Shown here piece after piece: positions 10,602 to 22,104 of a stretch of DNA of 27,735 nt; position 1 is the stretch's first letter; the number at the start of each line of letters is the position of its first letter. This stretch comes from Pelomyxa schiedti (taxonomy: Eukaryota > Evosea > Pelobiontida > Pelomyxidae): NCBI GenBank assembly GCA_020536535.1, contig JAHLWZ010000384.1, positions 613 through 28,347 on the forward strand, written 5' to 3'. Both the position numbers and the translations under genes were made by a program. The notes beneath the pieces are model-generated. The model searched no databases. It was not told the DNA's origin and worked only from the letters and a program-made list of their open reading frames with translations.

Positions 10602-12718
10602 ATGATGATGCAGCAGGCTACGTGTACGGTGGCATCAGTGCCGGCGATCTGGATGCCTACTGCAGCGACGGTCTATTGTCGACAAAAGCGCATTGTGGGA
10701 GTTGGGAGGCTGTCGTCCTCGTCGTCGTTCGCGTCAGCGATGGGGGGACTGGCAGGGCTGCCGTTGCAGTCCGAGTGGTGGAAGAAGGGGAGAAAAAAGG
10801 TAGTGGTGGCACATAGTATCGCATCGCATCGCAGGAGACGACGATGATGGGATTTGTTTTGCTTGCATGCATCATATATTGTGTGTGTTGTGGACTGGCG
10901 ATGACTCTTTGTCATTTTGCATTTGATTGGTTATTCATATTGGCTACTTAAGGACTTGACGGCCACACTCAAGGACGAGATGCGGCAACACCTGGGAATG
11001 ATCGGTGTCGATGAAGATGCCGTGGACAAATTAAAGGTTTGCCTGATACTTCTTTTTTTCCCCCACAAATTTGTAAATACAATTCAAGATAATTCACGTT
11101 ACCGGAACCAAAGGAAAAGGTTCTACCTGCTCGATGACGGACTCGTTGTTGTCAGCACACGGGCTCAAAACTGGTTTGTATACAAGCCCACACCTCCTGT
11201 CTGTAACGGAAAGAATCAAACTTAACGGTCAGTCTATTTCTGAAGTATTACTCAGCCCTCCCGGTATCTGCACAACTAACATCTCTAGGCCAAATTCGCA
11301 CGATATTTTCATGAGGTTAAATCAGGGTTAGAGAAAAATGGGGAACCTCTGCCTCCCTTTTTCCGCTTTGTCACCCTCATGGCTTTTTTGGCATTCGTGA
11401 GAGAAAAGGTACCCATTCCCGCCCGCTTTTATTCACTCACTGTACTGAAGGTGGATGTTGCAGTTGTAGAGGTTGGGATAGGAGGACGAACCGACGCTAC
11501 CAATTTTTTCGACCACCCTACTGTCTGTGGAGTATGAATTTGCTTTGCTTTGCACACTTTCACTCATCTTAGGTTACATCCATCGGTTATGACCATATGG
11601 AACAATTGGGGTACAGTCTACCAGAAATCGCCTGGGAGAAATCTGGTATATTTAAACAAGGCGCACCTGCGTACACGACAGGTGACCAACAGAAATGCGT
11701 TTTTGATGTATTAGCACGGGAAGCGAAAAGGAAAAAGGTGAGCGTTGCTTTTATTTGAGCCGACAAGCCTCCGATACTTTTACCCAGATTCCATTTTTGA
11801 TTTCTCCTACTCTAGAGACATATTCCACACCTCGAGGAGTACCTATTCAACTAGGTATTGCAATTTTAGCCAGAGAACCTATTTCATGTTTTCCACAGGG
11901 TTAGATGGAAAATTTCAGCGAACTAATGCTTCCCTGGCTTTGGCACTCTCTGGATATTGGCTTTCACAACACCGGGCCGGAACCTGTCTATGGAAAGGTT
12001 TTTATCTTGTACCTTTTTAGACTCAGTAACAAGTACAGGTCCTAAAAAGGAGCTCACTCCTCTTTGCTTAAATACCTTGAAGAACTGCCAGTGGCCAGGC
12101 CGTGCTCAAACAATACAGGTTTGTAAACTTTTCTTCAAGCTTCCCTCACATATTGCTTCACCATAGGTCCCCGGTCACCCAAACGTTATTTTTCACCTTG
12201 ATGGTGCCCACACCCCAGAGAGTATGCAAATGTGCTCAGAATGGTTCAGTGAAACAGTTTCCGCGAGCCAGAAACACTCACCCGTCCCGGCCCGAGTCAT
12301 GCTCATTTTCAACTGCAGCGTATCCCGGAACCCCCAGACTCTTCTCACCCCCTTAATCAAGAACAACACATTCACCGACGTCGTTTTCACAAGCTTCACA
12401 CAGCAGCAACCGCAGCAGAATTCCACCCCATCACTCTCACATCCCTCCCTCACAGCAGACTCCACCAACCCATCCCGCCGAGCCGAAATGGCCCAAATGT
12501 GGTCAACCCTAACCACGAAATCAACACCCCCAGCCACAACAGCCGGGAATTCCACAACCACCACCCTGAACATATGCCCTACAGTCAACAAAGCACTGGA
12601 ATGCGTGTGGGGTGCAGAGCGGGCACTACCACGAGGCCAGACCCTCCATGTGCTAGTCACGGGGTCGCTGTGGCTCGTCGGGGCCTATCTCAAGCTGCTG
12701 GGCGTATCGCGTGTTTGA
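10602..12718 (+). CDS. Folylpolyglutamate synthase
   Basis: ATP-dependent ligase adding gamma-glutamate residues to folates, which keeps them in the cell and suits them to one-carbon enzymes. Exons: 10602-10799 (uncertain), 10953-11036, 11089-11244, 11289-11408, 11451-11531, 11573-11737, 11818-11854, 11899-11997, 12027-12118 and 12167-12718, totalling 1584 nt (527 aa). Diagnostic motifs in order are [13 protein letters not shown] (P-loop about 99-106), [116 protein letters not shown] and [20 protein letters not shown]. This is the full FPGS/MurC-like core plus C-terminal domain. The first exon, ATGATGATG at 10602 with a Ser/Arg-rich leader that might be a targeting peptide, is the weakest part: the usual FPGS N-terminal helix is not recognisable there. 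Several exons are under 100 nt, including one of 37 nt. Confidence 0.9.
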
Positions 12719-13010
12719 TATCAACGCCGTTCGCTGCCATCTTCGACTTTGTACATCCACAATTCCCGGTGGTTGTGCCTTGTGCACAACTTTAAGGAGT
12801 TCTCATTGATGTGGCTGCTACATCGGGAAGGTGTCGGGGGGGAAATCGATCGAGAACAGGCTGAAAACAGCGGGGAAGCTGCGTGCAAACTCGGAGGGGG
12901 GTTGAAATTCTGGACTCAGTAAAACCACCCTTTAAAAGAAAAACCTTCTTGCACGAACTGCAAGAAGACCACAAACAAAAATAAAAGGCGATAAACAACC
13001 ACGCACGCGA
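12719..13010. other. Intergenic region between FPGS and GATA genes
   Basis: This 292-bp spacer holds the 3' end of the FPGS transcript and the upstream region of the GATA gene. A-rich stretches lie around 12935-12990 just before the ATG at 13011. No coding exon or repeat was recognised. Confidence 0.4.
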
Positions 13011-14320
13011 ATGCAAAACGAACGAGTCGAAATTAATGTTCCTAGTTCCCCCAAGAGGCACAGGCCCTCGTCACGTATGCACACGCCAAACAAAAGAATA
13101 CACAAATGGGTTCGTCGACGTGCATTGTGTCCATTTTCTTTTGTTGAATGTCGGATGGTGTTGTCCTGCGCAATGTTTGTTTGTTTAGTTGGTTGGTTGT
13201 CTGATGTTGGTGCGGCAGATGGCAGTATCACCGCGAGGCCTCTCAGTCACGAAGCTACTAATTTGATCGTTGACCTTCTTCTAAGGAGCCAGCAGCAGAA
13301 ACTTGTTGCACAACAAGCAAGGGCTCCGGTTCTTGCACCGGGAGCACAGGCAGTGCCCTGCGTGCCTTTCGGTCACTCCGCTTCTATAGAATCATCAGCC
13401 TCGCCTGTATTACCACCTGTGCCGCATGCACTGCAGAAGGAGCAGAGTCAGCCAAAGGGTGGTTGTAAAAGGAGGCTTACATGGGTTGAGAAGCTGTCAT
13501 TGTACTGTCACAGGTGCGGAAAAGTGGACACCCCCGAGTGGAGGAAGGGTCCTGATGGTCCCGCAACGTAAGTTTTCTGCCTTTGTTTCTTTATGCTGTG
13601 TATAAAGCGGGGGTTGAATACCTTTGGTACATTATTAATTCCACAAACAGGCTGTGTAATGCTTGTGGATTACAATGGAGTGCAAGTACAGCGAACCACA
13701 AGCGGAGACCGAGAAATCCAAAAGTCCCTGTTGAAAGTAAGAGAGCGAGGCGGAACGCCTCTAAGAGTACCTCACAAGCTCCTCAGGCGGTAACAGCCCG
13801 AACTTCAACAAATAGCGTTCCGCTTTACGAGGACTCAAGGAGCTTTTCAACCATAAAGCCAGAAGACAGATTAGAGGAATTGTACGCACCAGGGGCAGTC
13901 TCTTCTTTGGTTTCCCACTGGCTTTGCAACAACTCCTCAGCCCAAAACTTTCTCCGGTGCCTCCAAACCATCCACTTATCTGGTTCGCAGTCGATTTCCT
14001 CAACAGAGTCAACACCTACCAGCCAATATACCTCAGTCTCCCCCTCTCTCTCGCCTCGCTCCTCAACCAACAGCCCATCTCCTCTCAGCCTTGATTCCTG
14101 TCCTTCGTCTCCTCATTGTATTAGCAGTACTTTTGACCGCACAGCCTCAGTCATCTGGGCACATGATGCTCTTCATCTGCCGGACAGTGTATATCTATTG
14201 GAATCAGTAAATGACACATCAAAGCAAAGTACCAACCAGTGTTTGATTATGGAGGATGACACTAGAGATGATAGCCTCATAGCACACCTCAGAAGAATAA
14301 TGTCTTCTCCTTCACTGTGA
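13011..14320 (+). CDS. GATA-type zinc-finger transcription factor
   Basis: Probable nuclear DNA-binding protein recognising GATA-like sites. Exons 13011-13567 and 13651-14320 give 1227 nt (408 aa). The intron interrupts the finger, between the threonine and leucine before its second CysCys pair. The single finger is CHRCGKVDTPEWRKGP joined to LCNACGLQW, a C-x2-C-x18-C-x2-C pattern like the long-loop fungal and plant GATA class; a basic tail (NHKRRPRNPK) follows, typical of GATA domains. The C-terminal half is Ser/Thr/Pro-rich, as in activation domains. The stretch 13120-13218 (99 nt, T-rich, hydrophobic and Cys-rich when translated) is bounded by GT and AG and is a multiple of three. It is probably a retained-frame intron, which would give a 375-aa protein with the join WVRR/HGSITARPL. 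AATAAA at 14345-14350 may be the polyadenylation signal. Confidence 0.85.
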
Positions 14321-14344
14321 ACAAAGAAAAACAACAGACTGTGA

Positions 14345-14350
14345 AATAAA
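14345..14350 (+). terminator. Candidate polyadenylation signal of the GATA gene
   Basis: A perfect AATAAA lies 24 bp after the GATA gene stop codon and about 10 bp before a T-rich run. It sits inside the 70-bp gap to the convergent PIH1 gene. Confidence 0.5.
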
Positions 14351-14390
14351 CCTGATGTATTTTTTTTTGTAGAATTTCTTCTTGGTTCAC

Positions 14391-15908
14391 TCAGTCCACA
14401 CAAACACACTGTACTGGGGTTTTAAGCCAGAGACCCGGTATTATCTTTCTGGTGACCACAATGATTCGACCTATTCCTCCTTCGCAAAGTGTGCTTATCT
14501 TAACGGAGCTGGGGCTTATCTCTGACTCCAAGGTTATCTCCACTTTTTGACAGAAATAAGCAAGTTCCACTTCGCTTGGCGTCATCCTATGTATATTCTG
14601 GATTCCAAGATGAACAGAGAGCGAAATACATCTGGCGCTTGTATCGTTGCACTGGGTGATGTCTAACACCTTGAGTCCCTTCCACCATACCATGACAACG
14701 GCATTGAGGTTGGTCTGGTGATAAGAATAGGATGGTGTAATTATGCGTTTGAGTTGAGAAGAAGGCACAGGTAAGCTCAGTTCAGCTTGTGGATGATAGT
14801 CATGGGGGAATATTGATGAAGAGGGCGGTGGTAATAAGTTGAAGTCCGCACAGTGATACAAGGTCTGTGGTTTGGCTTTAGAAGCACCATCACGGCAATG
14901 AGGAAAATGAGATGAAGGTTGAGGAGAGTTCTCCACATTCCCAGATTGTGGTTGGGTAATGTGCGGATTGTGACCTTGTATGCCAAGCACGTGCTGCGCC
15001 AAAACAGGGAGATTGTTTCCTTTCATAAATGAACTTTGAAATTTGAGATGGGCAACTACCTTTGTATTTAACGCCTTGGACTGTCATAATACCAGAACGG
15101 GAAAGTTTGTAATGACTAGAATCCACGGCATCAAACGCTGTCTCCACAAGTAGTAGCCACGTTTCTTTATCTTCTTTTGCTTTCTTTATTGTTCTGGAAG
15201 AAAAGACAGCATCAAACGTCGTGACAGAACAGTGTCCCTCTTAAAGTGGAATAAGTAGATTTCACAAGCAATTAACCAGAGGGAACCTGCTGAGATATGC
15301 TCTGGGCCAAGAATGAATGGTACAGCCCATCCCTGGGGAGTGATATGTGGTTCCTCAATGGCCTCATAAGAACACATATTGATATAAATTTCACTACTCT
15401 GCCGAATGTCAATTACCAAATAAACTGGATTTCATTTCAAATGAAAGATTACAACGTGCACCTGACTAGTATTAGTTGTAGTGGCTCTCAGTACTCGTAC
15501 AACAAATCCACCCTTGGGCGCCCTCTAATTCCCAGGTGAGAATTACAATGTGTAGTACGGAAACTTTATCACTCCCCTGCCCCCAAAAGTGGTAGCCCCC
15601 ACAAACCACAAGTGAAACCGAGTCCTTGATATCGCCGAATGTGTGAGCGTCAACTGTCGGGGGCTCCGAGTGTGCACCAGACGACGATGGTGGCGGCGGT
15701 ACACCTGTGTCACGACCATGGTCGGTGTCATTGTGCCTACCGTCCTCTGGTGGGCCACCCGTGGTGGTGCCTTGTGCGTACCTCTGGGCTGTGGGATTGA
15801 AGTTTCTTCATGTGAGCGATACACATACTGCAGCAACAAATCTCTGAATCTAGGGTCCCTCATCGCCTCAACGACCTCGGCATCCTGACGGTCGCCATTC
15901 CCACTCAT
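14391..15908 (-). CDS. PIH1-domain protein (dynein-assembly / R2TP co-chaperone family)
   Basis: PIH1 proteins work with HSP90, either in R2TP complexes or, as Kintoun and its relatives, in cytoplasmic assembly of axonemal dyneins. Exons: 15908-15829, 15781-15607, 15524-15462, 15398-15287, about 15179-15060 and 15019-14391, totalling 1179 nt (392 aa). The N-terminus (VVEAMRDPRFRDLLLQYAQG) resembles the start of Kintoun-like proteins. The PIH1 core follows with APKGGFVVRVL, SSEIYINMCSYEAI, WAVPFILGPEH and WLLLVETAFDAVDSSHYKL. The middle is Pro/His-rich. The C-terminal 110 residues (VVMVWWKGLKVLDITQC onwards) could be a CS-like beta domain, but I cannot be sure. The exon 5 acceptor is ambiguous: three nearby AGs keep the frame. 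A minus-strand segment upstream (16045-15987) can be spliced in frame through a less usual acceptor, so an extra 5' exon is possible. The gene is divergent from Rae1 and tail-to-tail with the GATA gene. Confidence 0.78.
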
Positions 15909-16181
15909 CCGCGCCGAATTCTGCACACAAGACGAAAATCCTGCTCAAGCACGCAAAATTCACCTGTTGAAGTCCATAACGTAGGAGTGGACAGTTGGGG
16001 GCGTTGGGAAGTTCTCAGCCTCAATTCCTCCATGAGATCTTTGATGGAAATTGTTTCTCAGTTAGATTAATTACAAAGAAAACAAAAAAGCCAAGGCGAG
16101 TAGAGGGAGCGGGTGGTGTCACGCGTGACGACAACACAAGCACAAACAAACAAACATAAGAGGGTACCGTAGATCTAGGAG
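15909..16181. promoter_or_regulatory. Divergent intergenic region, PIH1 / Rae1
   Basis: This 273-bp region lies between the two start codons and should contain both promoters and 5' UTRs. It may include a 5' exon of the PIH1 gene (minus strand, around 16045-15987). No repeat or TATA box stood out. Confidence 0.4.
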
Positions 16182-17763
16182 ATGTTTTTTGCAGGAGCGG
16201 GGACAGGAGCGCAGTCGCCATACAACGTACACGGGGACGCAGAGTTCCCAAACCCACCAACTGACGGCGTGTCCGCGTTATCGTGGTCGCCAACTGCTAA
16301 CGTCGTAATCGCCACCTCCTGGGACAAGACTGCCAGGTGCTACGAGGTTGCCTTCTTTTTTCCTCTATTAAAATATATGCATTGGAGTGATTTGCTTTTT
16401 TTTATTTATGTAAAATTTTACTATTTATTTATGGCTTTTGGATCAACTGAATTGTGTAGATAACTCCACCTGCACCTGGGGCTACCCCGTATAGAGCTAC
16501 CGCGGCGGCACGACTGCAGACTACCTCTGACGCCCCACTGTTGACTGCGGCTTGGTGTAATGACGGAATACGGGCCATCATTGCTGGTTGCAACAATAAG
16601 GCCATGTTGTGGAATTTACAGGTGAATGTCCTTCATTAATCTCAGTACATACTTACTTGTGCCCCGCATTGGCATTCAGTCCCAGCAAGTTACACCCATA
16701 GCACAGCATGAAGCTCCAATCAAGTACGCGTTTTGGATGACACAGCATCAGATATGTGGAACAGCATCTTGGGTATCCTCTTCCAGGGGAAATTTGGTTT
16801 CTATGAAACTTATAATTTATAGGACAGGTCTGTGAGATTCTGGGACACAAGAGCACAACAACCAACATTCCAAATGACACTTCCCGAGCGTTGTTATTGG
16901 GGTGATCACAGCCACGCAGGTGTGTTGAATCTGACTCTGTCAACACTAACCTCCCGGCTCAGAGTTTTTCCTTCTGGCCACAGCCGATAAAAAGGTTCTC
17001 GTATTTGATACAAGAAACCCCGCAACTCCCATGAAAACGGTTGAGAGCCCACTGAAGTTCCAGACGAGATGTGTTTGCAGTTTTAATTTCGGCGGCCATG
17101 CAGGGTATGGTAACACTTGTACGAACATACACTCACTGTAGCAGGTTTGTCATTGGTTCAATTGAGGGAAGATGCGGTATTCACTATATCAATGACACTG
17201 ATAAAGATATGAACTTCACTTTCAAGTGCCACCGGGACGGCAACAATATATCCTTGATTTTGCCAAATAGAGCTGGGAATTTTTCTTGACTCACCTCCTT
17301 TTCACACACCTTTGCAGTCAATGAGATATCTTTCCACCCACAGTTCGGAACTTTTGCTACATGTGGAGCTGACGGAACTATTAACTTCTGGGACAAAGTG
17401 CGTAAATTCGACTCTTATATCAAAGCTGACATCCCTGCGTAATTTACAGGATTCGCGTCAGAGGCTGAAGGGGTTCCCAACTTGTAAGATGTCCATTCCC
17501 GTTGCAAAATTCAACAGAGATGGAACCGTAGGCCCACTTTCCTCCTTCACATGCAATTATTCTCACTGCAACTAGTTGTATGCCTACAGCATTGGATACG
17601 ATTGGAGCAAGGGGCCAGAGTTCTACAAGCCCACAGACCCCAACCTGGTATACCCGGCCCTTATTCCTGTTCCTTCCCAACTCATCCTCGTATCCAGTTA
17701 TTGGTTCACGCTACCCCCGAAGCCGAAATCAAAAACAAGCCCAGGACCGCAAAGAGAACTTGA
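16182..17763 (+). CDS. Rae1/Gle2-like WD40 mRNA-export factor
   Basis: Seven-bladed WD40 protein that in other eukaryotes binds the GLEBS motif of Nup98 at the nuclear pore and helps mRNA export. Exons: 16182-16346, 16460-16621, 16680-16772, 16823-16919, 16963-17104, 17145-17247, 17308-17397, 17450-17527, 17576-17647 and 17698-17763, totalling 1068 nt (355 aa), close to the usual Rae1 length. Rae1-specific segments in order are [137 protein letters not shown] and [15 protein letters not shown]. The tail [16 protein letters not shown] matches plant Rae1 tails. The intron 17248-17307 has no GT and is an AT-AC type (listed separately). The stop is 48 bp before the Roco gene start. Confidence in family is very high; the last intron (17648-17697) is chosen by the tail match. 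Confidence 0.94.
17248..17307 (+). other. Candidate U12-type AT-AC intron in the Rae1 gene
   Basis: Reading frame and Rae1 homology demand an intron between the [11 protein letters not shown] and [10 protein letters not shown] segments, but the interval contains no GT dinucleotide. It starts with ATATCCTT, the textbook minor-spliceosome AT-AC 5' splice site. It has TTCTTGAC with the A at 17289, a close match to the U12 branch-site consensus TTCCTTRAC. It ends in AC at 17307, 18 nt later. Splicing after codon 254 restores the frame exactly. A shift of two bases at both ends is also frame-neutral, but the U12 consensus fixes the start at 17248. Confidence 0.85.
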
Positions 17764-17811
17764 AGCCAGACCACAACGATCAAAACGTGGAAAACAAAAG
17801 AAAAAGAAAAA

Positions 17812-20800
17812 ATGAACGAATCGCCCGTTGTTGGCACGGCGGTGCATTGTTTCGTAATCGGGGGCGGTAGCGGTGGGCCCACGACCACGACCACGTCCAC
17901 GTGCTCGGGGTTCTTCGCGGCGCTCAAGGCCGCGGGGGCGCAGCCAATGGCATACAACGTCGGGGAGCCCAGCAAGTTCTCACCATCCACTACGTCCCTG
18001 TACATGCGCATGAACATGGACACGGGCGGCGGCGGTGGTGGTGGTTGTTGGCCGGGGGGTGACCAGGCGGCCGCGGCTCCGGGGGTCCTGTTCCACCACG
18101 GTAGCGGCGGCACAGCGGGGGCCACACAGGGGGGCACAATGGAGGGCACAACGGGCGGCGCACAGGGGGGCATCGGCATCAACAACAACAACGGGGTGAT
18201 GGCCAGGATTAACATGCACGTCAGGTGGGTGGGTTATTGCTGTTGTTGTTGTTGTTGCTGCTGCGCGCTTGTGTGGATTCACTGAATGATGAATGAATGA
18301 ATGAATGAACGAACGACTAACTGAGTTGGTGTGAATAGGTCGGGAACAAGGAAGGTCGTGCTGGTGCTGTATTATACGAGTGACAAACAGTCACTGTATT
18401 ACGTTGGGAGCCACTTGCGCTACTTGCTGACTGAACCTTGGCCAACCGCTGTGAACTACGATTCTGCACTTAGGGATCAGTTCAAGCCAATCACTGCATC
18501 ACCCCCAGTTGTTGTGGTAATGGCCCAGTGCCCAGCCGAGTGGATAGTTACAAAAAGCCCGGATGACACTGGAAAGGGAACAGATACGCCTGCTGCCGCA
18601 CACAGCCTGGACATTATCTACTGGGCCTTTGTTGTATGTACTCGTTGATTGTTTCCGTATGAGTTTTGAACTCGCCGGTTCCTTCTAACTTATGTTCCAG
18701 AGTTCGGCGGCCAGAGTGCTTACTGGGGAACAAACCGGTCTGCCGGAAATTTTATCACTGGTCATGGAGGCATCCAAGCAGGATGGCTTGGTGTACAAAA
18801 GCCATGACTTCATTCTCAAGGAGACACGGCACCCCACTGGTGGTGCACAACCAGTTCCTATCCCAAACAATCCTGCAGGGGCAAGTCCTGAGACTGCGCG
18901 CACTCTCCTGCAATGCATTCACGACCACAGGACTGTATTCCCTTGCCTCTCAGAATCCCTGGTTCTGAGGACTTGGGTGAGGGCAAAGAACTGGGCTGCC
19001 GTAACTGAAGTTTGCCGAGCATGCTGTATGACTGAGGGCCAGGAAATTGACCTGTCAAACCTCTCTTTGGATTCCGTTCCGGAGGCCCTGAGGGGTTTGA
19101 CTTGCAAGAAGTTGGACCTCTCAAACAACAACATCTCAGTTGTGCCAAGGTGGATGGTTGATATGAAGAGTGCAGTCTTGACTCCAAATCCATTGAAAGT
19201 ACCACTGGGTGCAATGAAAGAATGCATGTATTTGGACCTGGGAAAGCTTGGAAATATTGTGGAAAGCCACATTCATAAGGTGGTGTTTATTGGGGACACT
19301 GGTGCGGGAAAGACAACCCTGTTGAAGTGCATGATGGAAAAAAAGAAGAAGTTGCAAGTGGAACATTCGCACACTGGAATTGCTATTCACCATAATGTCA
19401 AGTTCAAGAGTAAGGGAGTATGTTGGACTGTGTGGGATCTTGGTGTGCCAGCTCCTGAGAGTTTTTAATTTCACCTAAATGCTTACTAACCAGGAGGAGA
19501 TTCGTTGTCACCATTTCACTGGATGTTTCTTCGCAGCAGGTCCATATTTGTGCTTGTATTCGACATCAGAAAGGTAGCAGATGGGTCCAGGCTATACTAC
19601 TGGCTGAACCAAATTGCTTCCGCTCAAGGTCCAATATTAGAGAGAAAGAGTCGAAGTGTGATCCTGGTTGGAACTCACCTCGACGGCATGGACCCTATTA
19701 CAGCCCAGTCTACACTCCAACGCCTGTTTCATGGTGCATTTCAGAACACTACATTCTTGATCAACCTCAGAATTGGCAAGGGGTTGAAGAATGAGGGAAC
19801 CACCTTGTTAGAGTGTCACAATCCTATTACAAGCATTGTTCACCATTTGGAAGCAGTGAGCAACAGTGACGGGATACTTACAGCAGTGCCACAAAGCTGG
19901 ATAAGACTGCACAACAAAATGAATAAATTGAGGAACAAGCTGCCTGCATCCAGGATTAGGTGGTCAAGTTTATGCAATATTGCCAGGAAAGTCGGTGTTG
20001 TAAGGGACATGGAGCAGTGTGCTAATTACTTATTTGACATTGGAACAATTATTCATTTCCGGACTCCATACCCTTTTTCCTCTGACATTTCTTTGGCACT
20101 GGAAATGAAAATGGCGGAGCAGTTGATAATGGACCCTCAGCTTCTTTTTCAAGCCTTAATCGATGATATTTCCCAGCTTTCAATGGTTTCTTCTGGTTTT
20201 GAGTGGATGACATTTCCGTATGAACTCGTGTGGAAGCTAATATTTCCCCATGAGAAAAAGGAGGTCTCGGTTCTGTTTTGCTACTCCTTATTCCCCCTGG
20301 AGAATATAGATTGGGATAGAGTCGTTTTCAAAGACTCCCACGAATCGTGGATGGCCTTCTGGGCTCCACCACCAGAAGCCAGGGAATTCTTTGCCATGAA
20401 CGGGAGGTCTATCAAGCTCTCTTTGCTCTCCACTGAGCTGTTCTTTAAGTTTGTAACACAAGTATCAACTCTTCCTGGCTTGAGACTGCACCAAGAATCA
20501 ACACTGTGGAGAGACTGCGCAATGATATCATGCGAGTCAAATACCGAGGAATCATCAATGCTATTACTAATTACACGCCAAGATGATACCCTGTCCATGT
20601 GCATGCGGGCTACAGGCAAAGAGCATTCCGAGATATTGGCACAGAGGAGGATGTGGTTATGTGTTATGGATGTCTTCACACAGCTTGCTGAGTCAGCTGT
20701 GTGTAGGTCTGAGGGTGTGGTGTTGATTCCGTGGCTAAGGGATATGGATCAGTCATTCCCTTGTCCTCACTGCTTGTTTTCACTGCTCGAGCATAACAGA

Positions 20801-22104
20801 GCAGCCGCATTTACAAATACAGGCAAGCCTGTTGCACTCCCACCGGAAGCATTCTGTTTCACAGAGAGTCAAATTATTGGTGCAGGGGTGGCTGGAAGCC
20901 AGAAACTGACATGTGCAAAGGGGATCCAAGTTGACCTTGAACAAATCGCACCAGATTGCACAATCAAGGGTTCCCTATCTTGTGCAGCCGTATCACCTCC
21001 CGGGGTTCAGTTCGGCGGCAATCCCTTGGCGCCATCTTACAAGCTTGCAACAGAAGCACTGTGCCTCAATTGCGCCACAGAGCTCAGCGCACCCTCCATT
21101 CCTCCTTACTTGAGAGACATTATTGGAACCGTGGAGGCCATCAGCCAACCCATCACTCTTTCAGAATTAATTTCACAGCTCCAAAAGGAAACCTCACCGG
21201 CACTCTTCCAGCGGGTAATGACAACCAAATTACGGGAGAGGATTCTGAAGGACGTGGCGCAGGGCCTGAGGCATCTTCACAAGCACAATCCCCCGGCAGT
21301 TCATGGTTCTCTCTCCCCGGGTGTGTTACTCTTTTAAGTAATCCAAAGTTGTTCATACTTACCGCAGGTTCAATTACAATACTGTCGTTGGACGAGACCA
21401 CTCCGGAACCTTTGGCCCGGGTGTGTTCTCGTTTTCAAAGTATGCATTCTTTTTAACCGCACCAACAGATAAGTGACTTCCGGGAAGCACGGGTACTGTG
21501 GGGCAGAGTTACAAGAGCAACTCCCGGCACTCCCCCCGATACCAACTTCCAGTCCCCGGAAGTTCTATCGCACTCGTTCTACGGAACAGCGGCTGACATA
21601 TGGAGCTTCGGTATCACGTTCACATATCCCACAAAACAAGGAAGACTAACCACAATCACAGGGTCCCTTGTGATGTGGATGATGGACCCACTCACGTCAC
21701 CGTTCCAGTACCTCATCACAACACCATTATCATCGTCCCATAATAGCACACACCAGACACACGGACGCCAGGCACAGCCGCAACAACAACCAATCTCACA
21801 CCGGAGCCTCAGCCTCTGTACACAGGCCCTCTATGACTGTAACACCGAGGGCCATCCCACAATGTCCCTCCGCCCCAGTGCCATCCTCGACGCAATCATA
21901 GCTGGGGATGTGGTCCCGTGGCGGGACAGCACCGGGGACATTGTGGGAGGCGGTGAGCCAGTGGGTGTGCCGAGCCTTGGCGCCCATAAGGCATCTTATG
22001 TGCCCGATTGGGCTAGGCAGATTGCAATGTGCTGTCTCGTTCACGACCCAAGCGCCAGGCCTCACATTGACAAGATCCTCACTGTGTGGGAGTACTTCCA
22101 TTGA
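17812..22104 (+). CDS. Roco protein: LRR-Roc-COR with C-terminal pseudokinase
   Basis: Large LRRK-like signalling protein. Exons: 17812-18224, 18339-18633, 18701-19442, 19494-21320, 21368-21420, 21469-21610 and 21662-22104, totalling 3915 nt (1304 aa), with consistent phases. Residues 1-345 are an unassigned N-terminal region with a Gly-rich insert at about 70-125. A short leucine-rich repeat block covers about 350-416 (EIDLSNLSLDSVPEAL, KKLDLSNNNISVVP). The Roc GTPase domain has P-loop GDTGAGKTT at 434-442, the DLGG switch at about 481-484 and THLD (G4) at 543-546. COR spans about 600-850 (IIHFRTPYPF, EQLIMDPQLLFQALIDDI). The kinase-like domain lies at about 940-1304. Its C-lobe is clear (LRHLHKHNPPAVHG, SPEVL, AADIWSFG), but HRD is HGS (1087-1089), DFG is DFR (1113-1115), and I find no VAIK lysine or intact Gly-loop. 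It therefore looks like a pseudokinase, while the GTPase motifs look functional. The ATG at 17812 is the first after the Rae1 stop. Confidence 0.88.
18237..18316 (+). repeat. Simple repeats in intron 1 of the Roco gene
   Basis: The intron 18225-18338 contains a TTG/CTG trinucleotide run (about 18240-18263) followed by an imperfect GAAT tetranucleotide array (about 18283-18316). These are ordinary microsatellites and explain most of the intron. Confidence 0.8.

Noticed and set aside
17648-17815. Longer C-terminus of Rae1 ending in a lysine run
   Set aside because: Splicing 17648-17697 gives a tail that matches Rae1 of other eukaryotes (EAEIKNKPR), and the Lys-rich frame does not.
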